From positions 1-31,909 of the IMG/VR virus record IMGVR_UViG_3300032249_001118: a DNA stretch of 31,909 nucleotides; one strand, 5' to 3'. The translations under genes and the position numbers were made by a program. Below, in pieces: positions 1 through 8,369 of the stretch (position 1 is its first letter; every line of letters begins with the position of its first letter). The DNA comes from a virus. Under the pieces are notes generated by a model. It worked only from the letters and a program-made list of their open reading frames with translations. It did no database searches and was not told the DNA's origin.

Positions 1-1
1 G

Positions 2-220
2 ACCGACAGAAAGTCCAAGTTCCACCGGTTGCGAAAGACAACCGCTTCGGCGGCTGCGGCAGCAGGGCTCGATCCATCGATGCTTTTGGATCATACCGAC
101 AGGCGAACAACCGCGAATTACCTCGATCCGCGAATAGCGGTCGACCGGTCGGCAAACGAATTGATGGCTAGGTATTTGCGTGGCGATTTGACGCGACCGC
201 CGAAGAAGGATGCCGGGTAA
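2..220 (+). CDS. Tyrosine recombinase/integrase, C-terminal fragment (5' end outside window)
   Basis: The reading frame is open from the window edge to TAA at 218-220, so only the last 72 residues are present. They carry the end of a tyrosine-recombinase catalytic domain: the H-x-x-R motif (HRLR, local residues 8-11), a second His in LLDHTDRR (residue 31) and the nucleophilic Tyr in ANYLDP (residue 40), nine residues after that His, which is the usual spacing. The enzyme would cut and rejoin DNA through a 3'-phosphotyrosine, here most likely as the phage integrase. The LDH..RR.T..YLDPR wording resembles planctomycete site-specific recombinases as I remember them. An internal TTG at 29 is not needed as a start. 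The gene points toward the phage late operon, which runs on the opposite strand. Whether it is the phage's own integrase cannot be proved from this fragment. Confidence 0.88.
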   Translation, partial: TDRKSKFHRLRKTTASAAAAAGLDPSMLLDHTDRRTTANYLDPRIAVDRSANELMARYLRGDLTRPPKKDAG

Positions 221-252
221 AAACCGGGTATTGACCGGGTATTCCGGGCATT
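213..252. repeat. Short iterated repeat CCGGGYA(TT) just after the recombinase gene
   Basis: CCGGGTA occurs at 213-219, 224-230 and 235-241, and CCGGGCA at 244-250. The spacing is 11, 11 and 9 bp, roughly one helical turn. Two of the copies extend to ACCGGGTATT. The first copy overlaps the end of the recombinase gene. The rest of the gap to 336 holds a second small direct repeat (GGCGGTTT at about 301-320) and no clear promoter. Such phased repeats can be recombinase arm-type sites or repressor/activator sites, but this is inference. Confidence 0.5.
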
Positions 253-336
253 CGCGCCCCGTTTTCTTGCTAGCCCGGCCCTGCTTGGGTAGCCTATTTG
301 GGCGGTTTTTGGCGGTTTAGGCGGATGGAGGCTGCT

Positions 337-567
337 ATGTGGACGATCTTTTATCGCGTCGTCGTGTTCTTGGGTTACTTGCTGCTGTTATGGTTTGTTG
401 GCTGCCTGGCCGTTGTACTGCTGACCGGCCCGAATGGACCTGATTTCATATCGATCTTGGTTGCGGTCGTGGTTTGCGGCGGATTGGCAAGCCACGGCGC
501 GTGGTATTTGTTCTATTACGTGCCGTACTTGTCATCGCTTGAAAAGGAAGCGGAGAAAAAAGACTAA
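337..567 (+). CDS. Small two-helix membrane protein (76 aa), holin-like in shape
   Basis: The start chosen is ATG at 337, preceded by a GGATGGAG Shine-Dalgarno-like stretch; an in-frame ATG at 325 is possible. The product has two hydrophobic segments, roughly residues 5-27 and 35-60, with a short polar turn (TGPNGPD) between them, and a charged tail ending EKEAEKKD. This size and topology match class II holins, but no family motif was recognised. Its stop overlaps the start of the next gene (TAATG at 565-569), so the two are probably translated together. It lies between the recombinase and the convergent end of the late operon. It could be a lysis, superinfection-exclusion or simply accessory membrane protein. 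Confidence 0.6.
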   Translation: MWTIFYRVVVFLGYLLLLWFVGCLAVVLLTGPNGPDFISILVAVVVCGGLASHGAWYLFYYVPYLSSLEKEAEKKD

Positions 568-695
568 TGTCCGCATCTGATCCGTTCGGCCGATTCCGCG
601 ACATTATCCCCGCTGCGATCGCAACACTCCTCGGCCTGCTTTTCTTGCTGGCTATCAACGCCTTATCGCAACTCTGGCGGCGTGGCGGGTTCTAG
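567..695 (+). CDS. Small single-pass membrane protein (42 aa), coupled to the upstream gene
   Basis: ATG at 567-569 overlaps the TAA of the previous gene by one base. The product begins MSASDPFGRFRDIIP, has one hydrophobic segment (about residues 14-35, rich in Ala, Leu and Ile) and ends with a basic tail SQLWRRGGF. The last 33 bases overlap, tail to tail, the 3' end of the methyltransferase-like gene on the other strand. The overlap start, the clear transmembrane segment and the positive tail argue that it is real. No function can be assigned; a two-component membrane partner of the 76-residue protein is one possibility. Confidence 0.5.
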   Translation: MSASDPFGRFRDIIPAAIATLLGLLFLLAINALSQLWRRGGF

Positions 696-1145
696 AATCT
701 GCCCCAGGTCGTGCCTCGACAGAATGAGCGTCCAGGGCTTGGTCGATTTGTACACCTGGTGGTGCGGCATGCACTTGATCATCTGGTCGTAGCCCATTGG
801 TTCCCACCAAACAGGTTCCGCGTCGTGAACGATAATCAAGTCGGTCTTGCCTGCCAAAAGCCGAACCCACTCAAGACGAAGTTCGTGTTCTGCCGAATCG
901 ATGAACGCGAATCCGTATCGCTCGCGCTGCACCCATTGGGCGACCGTCTGAACGCCCGGATACCAATGCCGCACGTGATCGGCCCAGGCCTCTTCGGTCT
1001 CGATCGACTGCCCACCGAGCGATTGGATCAGGGCGGTTGAGTAGAACCCGCTGCCGATCTCAATCGGTGGCCCGTCGTCGCGGTTGTAATGCTGGGCGGC
1101 CCAGGCGAGGATCGGAAGGTGCGAAGCGTATCCGTCGATCTTCAT
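663..1145 (-). CDS. Class I SAM-dependent methyltransferase-like protein (160 aa)
   Basis: The product has the look of a small class I methyltransferase. IEIGSGFYST (residues 28-37) fits the glycine-rich SAM-binding motif I, ET (49-50) sits where an acidic residue would contact the ribose, and FAFIDSAEHELR followed by DLIIVHDAEP fits the later strands. It is shorter than most family members, so it is close to the minimal Rossmann core. Its ATG overlaps the stop of the glycosyltransferase gene by 4 bases (ATGA), so the two are translationally coupled and probably act on the same glycan or surface molecule. It is the last gene of the - strand operon and converges on the + strand small gene at 567-695. 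The substrate is unknown. Confidence 0.65.
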   Translation of the reverse strand: MKIDGYASHLPILAWAAQHYNRDDGPPIEIGSGFYSTALIQSLGGQSIETEEAWADHVRHWYPGVQTVAQWVQRERYGFAFIDSAEHELRLEWVRLLAGKTDLIIVHDAEPVWWEPMGYDQMIKCMPHHQVYKSTKPWTLILSRHDLGQILEPATPPELR

Positions 1146-2242
1146 AGGTACTTCTCCAACGCCTCAATCGTCCGCTGCGGGCTGTAATGCTGCTCGATGT
1201 ATTGCCTGGCGTAGGTCGTATCTTGGCCGTACGATTCCACGATGGCCTTGGCCCATTGCTTGGGCGAATCCTCGAGCGAGAGCGTTCTGGCGAGGCCTGG
1301 CGTGGCTGCGATCCCATACGGACCGGAGACCACCGGAACGCCCGCGAGCATCGCCTCGGCAATCGATAACCCGAAGCCTTCCTGGTCTGCAGTCGAAAGG
1401 AATACGCTCGACGCGGCTAGCCAATCGGCGGGATGATCCCACGGACCAACGTACGAGATCCGGTCGTGCAGCTTTGCCCGAAGTTGCTCCTGGCAGTTTC
1501 CGCCACCCGCCATCACCATCAGCCAATCGCGCGGCAAATACCGGGCGACCTCGACCGCAAAGAGCGGGTTCTTTTCCATCGATACGCGGTGCATCCAGGT
1601 ACAAATCTTTTTGTGCCTGCACAAACTAAATTGTGCCCGGACGCTTACCTTTGGACTTAATGCCCGCGATGGATCCACCGGATTCGGAATCAGCACCCCG
1701 CCGAGTTCTTTGGCTACTTCGGGGTGAACGCACAAAAGGACGTCCGCATCCTTAAGTTGCTCCCGCGCAACCGACATCGCCCAAGGCGACCTGGTGTCGC
1801 CGTGGTGCATCGCTATAACGCGATTTGGCCGATTGTCCTGCCAGATGGCCTGCATATCGGACAAGCCCCAGACAACGAGCGTATCGGCGGCGTGAGCAAG
1901 CTGGCGGGCAGCATCTAGGCCGGTGCGAAAAGGACACCGCAAGAGCCCGTCGTTGCCATGGGTATCGCCAACCACCACCACTCCGGCAACGCGATGATTC
2001 TTGAGCCTGGGCAAGATCGACCGGTGCCAAGATTCGACGCCACCGACCCGCATGTAGGCGGCAAGAACAAAGCCGACCTTCGGCCTTGGATCGTCGCACA
2101 AAAACGGGTTTGATTCCCGCTCGGAATAGATCGCTATCCATTCGCGCCACTGGTCGCGGTTCCAATTGCGTGAATCTTTAGGCGGAAGAATTCCCGCCGC
2201 GATTAGCTTTGGCGGAATCGCCTCAATACTACCTCGCTTCAT
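1142..2242 (-). CDS. GT4-family (group 1) glycosyltransferase
   Basis: The 366-residue product shows a GT-B fold of the GT4 family. An N-terminal Rossmann domain starts at PKVGFVLAAYMRVGGVESWHRS (about 54-75), with the glycine loop that binds the acceptor side. The C-terminal half holds WMHRVSMEKNP (216-225) and the E-x7-E signature in EGFGLSIAEAM (Glu288 and Glu296), which contacts the sugar-nucleotide donor. Residues 1-50 are an extra N-terminal piece (PPKLIAAGILPPKDSRNWN) without a recognised domain. The gene starts 8 bases after the tail-tip gene at 2250-3419, with AGGAG close upstream, and overlaps the methyltransferase-like gene by 4 bases. Being at the end of the late operon, it may glycosylate a virion protein or change the host surface; the sequence does not decide. 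Confidence 0.85.
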   Translation of the reverse strand: MKRGSIEAIPPKLIAAGILPPKDSRNWNRDQWREWIAIYSERESNPFLCDDPRPKVGFVLAAYMRVGGVESWHRSILPRLKNHRVAGVVVVGDTHGNDGLLRCPFRTGLDAARQLAHAADTLVVWGLSDMQAIWQDNRPNRVIAMHHGDTRSPWAMSVAREQLKDADVLLCVHPEVAKELGGVLIPNPVDPSRALSPKVSVRAQFSLCRHKKICTWMHRVSMEKNPLFAVEVARYLPRDWLMVMAGGGNCQEQLRAKLHDRISYVGPWDHPADWLAASSVFLSTADQEGFGLSIAEAMLAGVPVVSGPYGIAATPGLARTLSLEDSPKQWAKAIVESYGQDTTYARQYIEQHYSPQRTIEALEKYL

Positions 2243-2249
2243 GCTGCTC

Positions 2250-3419
2250 CTATGGAGTAATCACGTCAGGCCCACCGCCGCCCGAACCGGGAGCGGTTCC
2301 ACCGCCGCCGCTGCTAGTACCGTTCGCTGCTCCACTGGCATCGGCGGTCTGATACCAAAATGCATCTTGCGACAAACGAATCACTGTCAAAACAGCGTTG
2401 TAAGCGATGAATGGACGCGTGCCAGTGTTCTTGACCTTGATCTGGCAAAGCTCCTCAATGGGCGTTTCTTCGTCCCATAGTTGACTTGGAAACTGCACGA
2501 GGCCTGATGGCGCAATATGCTCGCGTCCAGATTTTGCCGTGAGGTATCCAGTGTCTTGATTGATCAACGCTTTTCGAGATCCGTTGAGGTAGTAATTACT
2601 TCCGGGAGTGAAGAACACCACTGGAGAATCGTTCACCATAATTGATGCCTGAAGAATCGTATCGTGGTCGCTGACGCTGGTCGTTGTTGCCTCGATCGAT
2701 GCGTGCATCGAAACATAGTAATTTCCTGGTCCTGGAAGGTAGATCGCTTCTGACCCGCGAGAATTACGATCAACTCCTTCTTCGATGTACACCGCCCGAT
2801 CTGTTCCGGCAACGTGAGACCAAGTGAAATATTCTCCCGCCGCGACTGTTCCTTCGTCGTCTTGAGTATCTAAACGACTAAAGCGATACCCGCCGTGTTC
2901 TTGCGATGGAAATCGATTGACTCCAAACACACCGTAAGCCATGTGCTGCGAGTTGGCTCCGCCGATGTAGCGGCTATTGGCTCCCTCGCTTCGCACCAGC
3001 GCATTTGATCCGAGCCAGCAGAGCGGACCACCGTAGGCAACATGCAATTCCCATTTGCCGTTTTTGATGTTGAAGGTTGTGCCCGGACCGAGCCCGGTTA
3101 AGCCTTCGGTCGAGAACAAGCACGTTGTCGGGTATTCCATAAACCCAAAACCAAACTGCCCAGAAGGAACGGAGGCTGGGCCGTTCACAATCCACAAGCA
3201 TGGATTGCGTTCAACTTCGTGCGTTGCGTTTGGTCGCGTTACTTGAAAATAAAGCAAATCACCTTTGCTGCCGATTGCGCTCGATTCTCGACCAGCCCCA
3301 GGATCGTTTGAGTACCGATCGATCGAGAGGCATCCTACACCGTAAGGCGGCATGGTGTGCGCCGAAATATTCTTGAACCGCACCGGTCGGCGTCGGTCTT
3401 GCTCGCTCTGGTATCCCAT
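2250..3419 (-). CDS. Probable tail-tip/virion protein, unknown family (389 aa)
   Basis: No family was recognised. The protein is rich in Gly, Ser, Asn and aromatic residues, with many short beta-prone stretches and no transmembrane segment, as expected for a virion structural protein. The N-terminus (KNISAHTMPPYGVGC) and middle (GEYFTWSHVAG.DRAVYIEEG) look like beta-sandwich sequence. The C-terminus is a Gly/Ser-rich tail (GTSSGGGGTAPGSGGGG) ending DVITP. The start codon overlaps the stop of the 560-residue gene (TAATG), placing it in the tail-tip operon. Synteny suggests a distal tail or receptor-side protein. The flexible glycine tail is unusual for an assembly interface and may be a surface-exposed linker. 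Confidence 0.6.
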   Translation of the reverse strand: MGYQSEQDRRRPVRFKNISAHTMPPYGVGCLSIDRYSNDPGAGRESSAIGSKGDLLYFQVTRPNATHEVERNPCLWIVNGPASVPSGQFGFGFMEYPTTCLFSTEGLTGLGPGTTFNIKNGKWELHVAYGGPLCWLGSNALVRSEGANSRYIGGANSQHMAYGVFGVNRFPSQEHGGYRFSRLDTQDDEGTVAAGEYFTWSHVAGTDRAVYIEEGVDRNSRGSEAIYLPGPGNYYVSMHASIEATTTSVSDHDTILQASIMVNDSPVVFFTPGSNYYLNGSRKALINQDTGYLTAKSGREHIAPSGLVQFPSQLWDEETPIEELCQIKVKNTGTRPFIAYNAVLTVIRLSQDAFWYQTADASGAANGTSSGGGGTAPGSGGGGPDVITP

Positions 3420-5101
3420 TACTGCCTCGCCAATTGCTGCCGCTGTGCTTGCTGGCCCGGTGTGAGCTTCTGCTGCTTGGCGACCGCCTGAAGTGTTTCC
3501 AGTAGGCGACGCTCCTTGTACGCGGGAGCCAACAGAACTTCCTCGCGGTTACGACTGATTCTTGTCGTGCAGCTTCCATCCGAATTGATCGACCAAGTGA
3601 CTTGAGATATTGCTCCATCACTGGCGACCGAAAGCAGACCAGGAAATGTTGCCGACACCGATTGCTTCGGCTGGTACTGCTGGGCCACCGTTCCCCAATA
3701 GTAGTCAGCCATCTCTTTGCCTTTGGATTCGTCCTTAACCAATACCATTCGGCCCGTTGAGTAATCCTCGTAGTAATTCACCTGAACGTCGTCAAACTTT
3801 TCAAACCGCTTTGACCACGTTGGCGGATTGCTTACCCGGCCTGATGCTTGGGGATTTCGCTTGGAGTATTCGTACCGCAGGAATTGATTTGTCTTTTCGT
3901 TTCGCACGCCGAACGCGGTCCGAAGTTTGATCTTGGCTGGCACGATTGCGAAAAGAAGCGCACCTTGTTCGTTGTTGTCTTTCTTGTAGCGGTAGACGGG
4001 TTCTGAGAACTTCACGATGCCGCGTTCGCTATCAACCGAAAAGCTCTTCGGGTAAAGCGTCTTTGGCTGGTTGGCAAGCCTGCGGTCCGTTCCTTGCTCC
4101 GCAGCCTCAACCGCGTCCTCGCGCCCCAAGTAGTCGCCATACACCCAAGGAGGCCGATTGCGTTTTACGTTGTCGTCTTCGTAGGTTTCGACCTGCTCTG
4201 AAAACAGCGGAAGCACCCGATCGATCTGTTTGATTTCCTCGTTGGTCGCGGTGACCTTGAACGGGGTCTTGATGCGATACCAACGGTACACCGACTCCTG
4301 AGCGTACTTGCGATCGAGGCCTTCTTTGACGTCCACGAATGACTCGATGTCGCCGAATCCTTTTTCAGGTTTGTAGCTTAGTTCGTCGAGCGGTTTGATC
4401 TTTCCATCGGTATCCCGACCGACCGCTTCGAGTTCCAGATCTTGCTGATGCCGCGTAACCGCACCAACGATTTTGATCTCCGCAGGCCAATCCGGAGGAT
4501 CGTAACCGGCCTGAGCTTCGATCGCTCCATTGATCTGCAGATCGCGTCCATTGCCTTTGGTAAACAGGTGGATTCGGTCATCGAGGCCAAGGCATGGCAC
4601 GACTCCTAGATCGTCGCAGAGCTTCGCCAGCGCTTGCCCTGGTCGCTCGTGGTCCCAATCGATCGCTGGTCGGAGCTTCTCGGTTTCCGCGTTCACTCCG
4701 GAAAGATCGTAATTACGTTCTCCGAGAGCATCGAAACAGAGCTTAAGAAGTTCGCTCGGCTTCTTTTCGCGGATCACCGATTCGCCGCGCCGAGTGTTGT
4801 ACACCCCGGAAACGCTTCCGAAGTTAACCCACCGCCATCGGCGATCGAGAATGGTTAGCCGAAGAACCTGTCGACCTTCCGAATCGATGGTCGGTTCGAT
4901 CTGGTCGAGCCTGCAAAAACGAAAGCGAAACGCTGTTGAACCGTAAGTCCAAATCAAATCCGAATCACTGCGGAGGTTTGTTTGTGGAGCAGCGCAATCA
5001 ATAGAACAGACCGAAGGCGAAACGCCCGGTGTGAGCGTCATGCCCGCGGCCAGAATGCCCTCAACATTACCAAACCTTACCAAGCCCTGCGGAGCGCTCA
5101 C
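3419..5101 (-). CDS. Probable baseplate-hub / tail-associated protein (560 aa)
   Basis: This is the largest non-repetitive tail-tip protein. The GTG start at 5101 is supported by GAGGG six bases upstream. Residues 1-110 are beta-rich (IWTYGSTAFRFRF, RLTILDRRWRWVNFG). Around 150-190 comes ERPGQALAKLCDDLGVVPCLG followed by DDRIHLFTKG, a pattern typical of hub proteins of the gp27/gpD/Tal type, where a helix-loop-strand follows the first barrel. The C-terminus is helical and Gln/Lys-rich (LLETLQAVAKQQKLTPGQQAQ), possibly a coiled coil. It follows the 842-residue protein and precedes the 389-residue one in the order expected for a siphophage tail tip. The hub assignment is inference from fold-like motifs and position; no peptidase motif was seen. 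Confidence 0.55.
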   Translation of the reverse strand: MSAPQGLVRFGNVEGILAAGMTLTPGVSPSVCSIDCAAPQTNLRSDSDLIWTYGSTAFRFRFCRLDQIEPTIDSEGRQVLRLTILDRRWRWVNFGSVSGVYNTRRGESVIREKKPSELLKLCFDALGERNYDLSGVNAETEKLRPAIDWDHERPGQALAKLCDDLGVVPCLGLDDRIHLFTKGNGRDLQINGAIEAQAGYDPPDWPAEIKIVGAVTRHQQDLELEAVGRDTDGKIKPLDELSYKPEKGFGDIESFVDVKEGLDRKYAQESVYRWYRIKTPFKVTATNEEIKQIDRVLPLFSEQVETYEDDNVKRNRPPWVYGDYLGREDAVEAAEQGTDRRLANQPKTLYPKSFSVDSERGIVKFSEPVYRYKKDNNEQGALLFAIVPAKIKLRTAFGVRNEKTNQFLRYEYSKRNPQASGRVSNPPTWSKRFEKFDDVQVNYYEDYSTGRMVLVKDESKGKEMADYYWGTVAQQYQPKQSVSATFPGLLSVASDGAISQVTWSINSDGSCTTRISRNREEVLLAPAYKERRLLETLQAVAKQQKLTPGQQAQRQQLARQ

Positions 5102-5102
5102 G

Positions 5103-7631
5103 TTACGCCCTCGCTAGCGTGATGTCTTTACCGATCAAAAGCGTTACATCTTCAACCCCGCATTTAACCAACGCAATTGGGTTGGTGAAGGTGGCCCGCT
5201 CGAACGGATCTTCCAGCGTTGCACCGCCGTAGATGTTCGTGTTGGTTACGGTGCAGCCAGCGGCATTTCCGGACAGCGAAAAGATCGCTCCGGTATAGAC
5301 GTTCAGGGTAGTGATCGTTCCAGAGCCGCGGGCCTCACAAGATCCGCCATCGACATTGAGCGTCGTGATCGTGCTGCTCGTATCGGTGATCAGTGTTCCG
5401 GCACGCTGAGTTACGGTGGTAGCTCCCGAGTTCAAAAGCAGTCGACCGCCATGCTTGTTCACGGTGGTTAACGTCGCTCCGGTAATTCGGACCTGGGAAT
5501 CGTCCTCGACGCTGGTCACATAACCGATCGTGGTTGTAGCGACCACCGGTGCATCGCCCGGTTCTTCGGTTCCGATGCCAACGTTGCCCTTGAGGATTCG
5601 CACCACATTGGAAGCGTTGGTTCCGGTAATCGTCAGAGCTTCGGTGTCGTCCTCGCTCGTTCCGGTGTTGAGTACAAGTACGGTCGATGCCACGGCTTCG
5701 AGATTGAACTTGAGCCGCGAAGAACCGATGCCATTACCTTGCCCAATTGTGAGCGCAGTAATTCCAGACTTCCATCGACGAGGGCGATACTCGTAGTACA
5801 GGCCGTTGTATCGCGGGAGGCCAATTCGACCCAGATAGCTCGCTTCGACCTGAACCACGGCAAGCGTAACCCCGGTCAGGAACTCGAGATTGTAAAGGCA
5901 ATCAACCGATGAATCGCGGAAGATTACCGTATCGCCTGCGACCGGTGCAGCGGCGGTTGTTGGTGCCGATGGGTTGTACCAGTTGTTAGCCTGCGATGCA
6001 TCGTTGGGTCCGGTGGCATTGGTCGTTGTTGTCGCGTTCAAGGTTTGTGTCGATGCCGCCGTGAGGCTTGATCCGTCGCCGGTCATAAGCGGCTGATTTG
6101 CCGCCGCCAGCGTTCCCTTGAATTCAACAAACCAAGGACCGCCGGGGTTACCGGTGGTGATCGCCTCGCTGACGCCAATGTTTGACAACGCTTCCAATGC
6201 GGTTTGAAGCGTCGCCGCCGATGCGTTGTAGGCTACACCGCTCGTGGTTTGCCCGGAGTAAGTGAGCGTAAAGGTTCCGCCCGTTGGGCTACCTTGAATT
6301 GCCACGCGTTGGATTTCGTTTTGAGCGACCACCGCCTCTTGAACGGTAACGACATTGATAAACGGATAACCGCCGGTGATCGTAACCGCCATCTTGGAGA
6401 TGTCGCCTTCTGCCGCCGTAAAGGTTACCTTGACCAACGAGCCCGTATAAACATCGGTTGCGGTAACTGTCGTAATACCGGATAGAGCATCAAGTGCTGT
6501 CTTGATGTCTGCCGCGAGAGCAGTCGTGATACTTCCGGAAGTCTCTCCATCGATCGTGAGAGTGTAAGAAGTGAATCCGCCCAAGAACTGAATGTACTGG
6601 ATCTCTTGCGGAACGCTACCTTCGGTCGCGGTATAAACACCGCTGCCATAGGTGATCGTTCCTGCGTTGTCTTGGGTATCAATCGTGATCGTATCCGGTT
6701 CCCACGTCGCCGAAATGAAAGTGATTTCCCAGGTCGGTGTATTACCGTCGAGATAGTAGCTTGTATCAACCCAGATCCCGATCGAGAGCATTGCTGCCGC
6801 GATTTCCGCGACCGTCGCATTGGACGAAACAAACGGCATGAGCTTTGTTTCGCCAGTGGTCATCAGCATTCGCAGCCGCCAGCCATCAGTCGAGGTGGTA
6901 TCGGTTTTGGTGATCGTCCAACGAAACGCTCCGCCGCCTTGGCTGCCCTGAACCACTCGAATGATGTCCGAAGCACTGCCGGTCAAGCTCGACGTATTGG
7001 CGATCATACGGGCGACCTGCGTCGAAGCGAACGCCTGCTTGAACTCCACATCGTAATAGTCGCCAGCGGTTCCGGTAACGGTCACATCGCCGACCGCGAT
7101 ATTCGAAAGGGCTTCGAGAGCCGAAGTGATCGTTGCGGTCGATGCGTTGTAGGCGAAGCTCGATGTTGTATTTCCTTCGAACGTCAAGTTCAGCGTACCG
7201 CCCGCACCGGCAGGAATCTTGATTCGCTGAATTTCGTTCTTTGCGGCTTTAGCCTCTTGTACCGTAGTGATCAAAAGTGTCATCGCACCGTCAGCAACCG
7301 ACGCTGAAACAGTGAATGGCTTTCCATCGGTCGGGCCAGTGATTCGAAGGAAGGTCGTGTTGCCATTAGAATCGGTTCCCGCGCTGGCGGATACCTCGGC
7401 CCATTCAGGTTCATCGTTGTTGTATTGTCCGATCGCTGAGACAAACGCGGAAACGATCGCAGCAACGCAACTTGGTTGGTCGGCGGAATTGAGCGACTGC
7501 GATGCGGTTACGGTGATGTCTTTGCGGTTAATCGTGAGCGTAAAAGTATCGCCCGGTTCGATGTTGGCCGGTGTGACCGATGTTACTTGCGGAACAGCCT
7601 TTGCCGCTCCTCGCCAGATTTGAGTTGCCAT
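5103..7631 (-). CDS. Repeat-containing tail protein with beta-sandwich repeats and beta-helix-like C-terminus (842 aa)
   Basis: Residues about 18-530 contain several diverged copies of one ~90-100 residue beta-rich unit. The linker TVQEA(K/V)xA(K/Q)NEIQR occurs at about 123 and again at 429. After each come GGT(L/F)xLT(F/Y)xGxTTS, AYNASxAT and ALEALSNI(A/G)V, at about 145-180 and 452-487. More diverged copies lie at about 230-343 and 343-430 (EIQYIQFLGGFTSYTLTIDG, ALDALSGITTV). From about 560 the sequence becomes Thr/Gly/Val-rich with regular short turns (TLNVDGGS, TLNVYTGA), as in right-handed beta-helix fibre domains. It lies between the Dit-like and hub-like genes, so it is probably a tail-tip protein or side fibre. 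The repeats suggest an extended rod with C-terminal binding domain; this is inference. Confidence 0.65.
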   Translation of the reverse strand: MATQIWRGAAKAVPQVTSVTPANIEPGDTFTLTINRKDITVTASQSLNSADQPSCVAAIVSAFVSAIGQYNNDEPEWAEVSASAGTDSNGNTTFLRITGPTDGKPFTVSASVADGAMTLLITTVQEAKAAKNEIQRIKIPAGAGGTLNLTFEGNTTSSFAYNASTATITSALEALSNIAVGDVTVTGTAGDYYDVEFKQAFASTQVARMIANTSSLTGSASDIIRVVQGSQGGGAFRWTITKTDTTSTDGWRLRMLMTTGETKLMPFVSSNATVAEIAAAMLSIGIWVDTSYYLDGNTPTWEITFISATWEPDTITIDTQDNAGTITYGSGVYTATEGSVPQEIQYIQFLGGFTSYTLTIDGETSGSITTALAADIKTALDALSGITTVTATDVYTGSLVKVTFTAAEGDISKMAVTITGGYPFINVVTVQEAVVAQNEIQRVAIQGSPTGGTFTLTYSGQTTSGVAYNASAATLQTALEALSNIGVSEAITTGNPGGPWFVEFKGTLAAANQPLMTGDGSSLTAASTQTLNATTTTNATGPNDASQANNWYNPSAPTTAAAPVAGDTVIFRDSSVDCLYNLEFLTGVTLAVVQVEASYLGRIGLPRYNGLYYEYRPRRWKSGITALTIGQGNGIGSSRLKFNLEAVASTVLVLNTGTSEDDTEALTITGTNASNVVRILKGNVGIGTEEPGDAPVVATTTIGYVTSVEDDSQVRITGATLTTVNKHGGRLLLNSGATTVTQRAGTLITDTSSTITTLNVDGGSCEARGSGTITTLNVYTGAIFSLSGNAAGCTVTNTNIYGGATLEDPFERATFTNPIALVKCGVEDVTLLIGKDITLARA

Positions 7632-7634
7632 CGA

Positions 7635-8369
7635 TTATCGTCCCCACGTATTAGGCTGGCCGTAGAGTGGAAAAGCACTCTCAAAGCGGTATGTCCACGA
7701 GGTAGTTAAGTCTTGCAATGTATCGCCGATCAGTTTCCCGGAATCGATTTCGTAGTCGCCGGAATCCACCACAGCGCTCGGCCAGATCGGATTGGCTCTG
7801 GAAGGCCTGCGAAATAGCCCCACGGCTCGCCCAGATTGCGTCACAGTGAAGGTCGTGAATCGTTTGACTAGTTGTTTGACCGGTGGCGTATCGATCGTTT
7901 CCAGGTGCTTATATCGTGGACCGCCGCCGGAGAATCGAAGCGTCTCGCTGAAAGAGCGAAGCGCGCCGAGTTGCTCGACGATCGGGATCTCTGCTTCGAC
8001 CGTTGCGGTGTAATCCAAATAGTTCACGTGCGATGCGTTGCGGTTGCTTGGTAGCCCAGGCGGGACGGTGACCCGAACCCCGTTGATAGTCTTGTCTGGG
8101 AATAACGATACGATCGACGCACCGCTGCCGATGTTGATCGCAAAGGCCTGATTCGGTTTGCGGTAGGCAACCAGAAGTGATTTGAGCTTCGCCTCAACTT
8201 CGGACGTGCTTTCACCTTCGAGGCGGCCTTGGATCTGAACCGTCCATCGCTCGGCGTAAGTATCCAATCGCTCCGTCTGGATCGCTTGGCGTGAAATGGA
8301 ATACTCCACCTCGCCGGGCTGATGCTGATAATTTCCGTATGAACAGTAGATCTGAAAAGGCGAGGCCAT
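7635..8369 (-). CDS. Distal tail protein candidate (Dit-like position, 244 aa)
   Basis: The 244-residue product directly follows the tape measure gene (TAA and ATG adjacent at 8372-8367), which is the normal place of a distal tail protein. It is mixed alpha/beta with no membrane segment. The N-terminal half (YSISRQAIQTERLDTYAERW, a helical stretch SEVEAKLKSLLVAYRKP, then YLDYTATVEAEIPI) fits a beta-sandwich with one helix, and the C-terminal half is separate. No sequence signature proves Dit, so the call rests on synteny and size. It would form the platform between tail tube and hub. Confidence 0.5.
   Translation of the reverse strand: MASPFQIYCSYGNYQHQPGEVEYSISRQAIQTERLDTYAERWTVQIQGRLEGESTSEVEAKLKSLLVAYRKPNQAFAINIGSGASIVSLFPDKTINGVRVTVPPGLPSNRNASHVNYLDYTATVEAEIPIVEQLGALRSFSETLRFSGGGPRYKHLETIDTPPVKQLVKRFTTFTVTQSGRAVGLFRRPSRANPIWPSAVVDSGDYEIDSGKLIGDTLQDLTTSWTYRFESAFPLYGQPNTWGR

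Noticed and set aside
6606-7307. 233-codon + strand open frame inside the 842-residue gene
   Set aside because: Antisense shadow of a repetitive gene; no ribosome site and a residue make-up rich in Arg, His and Cys.
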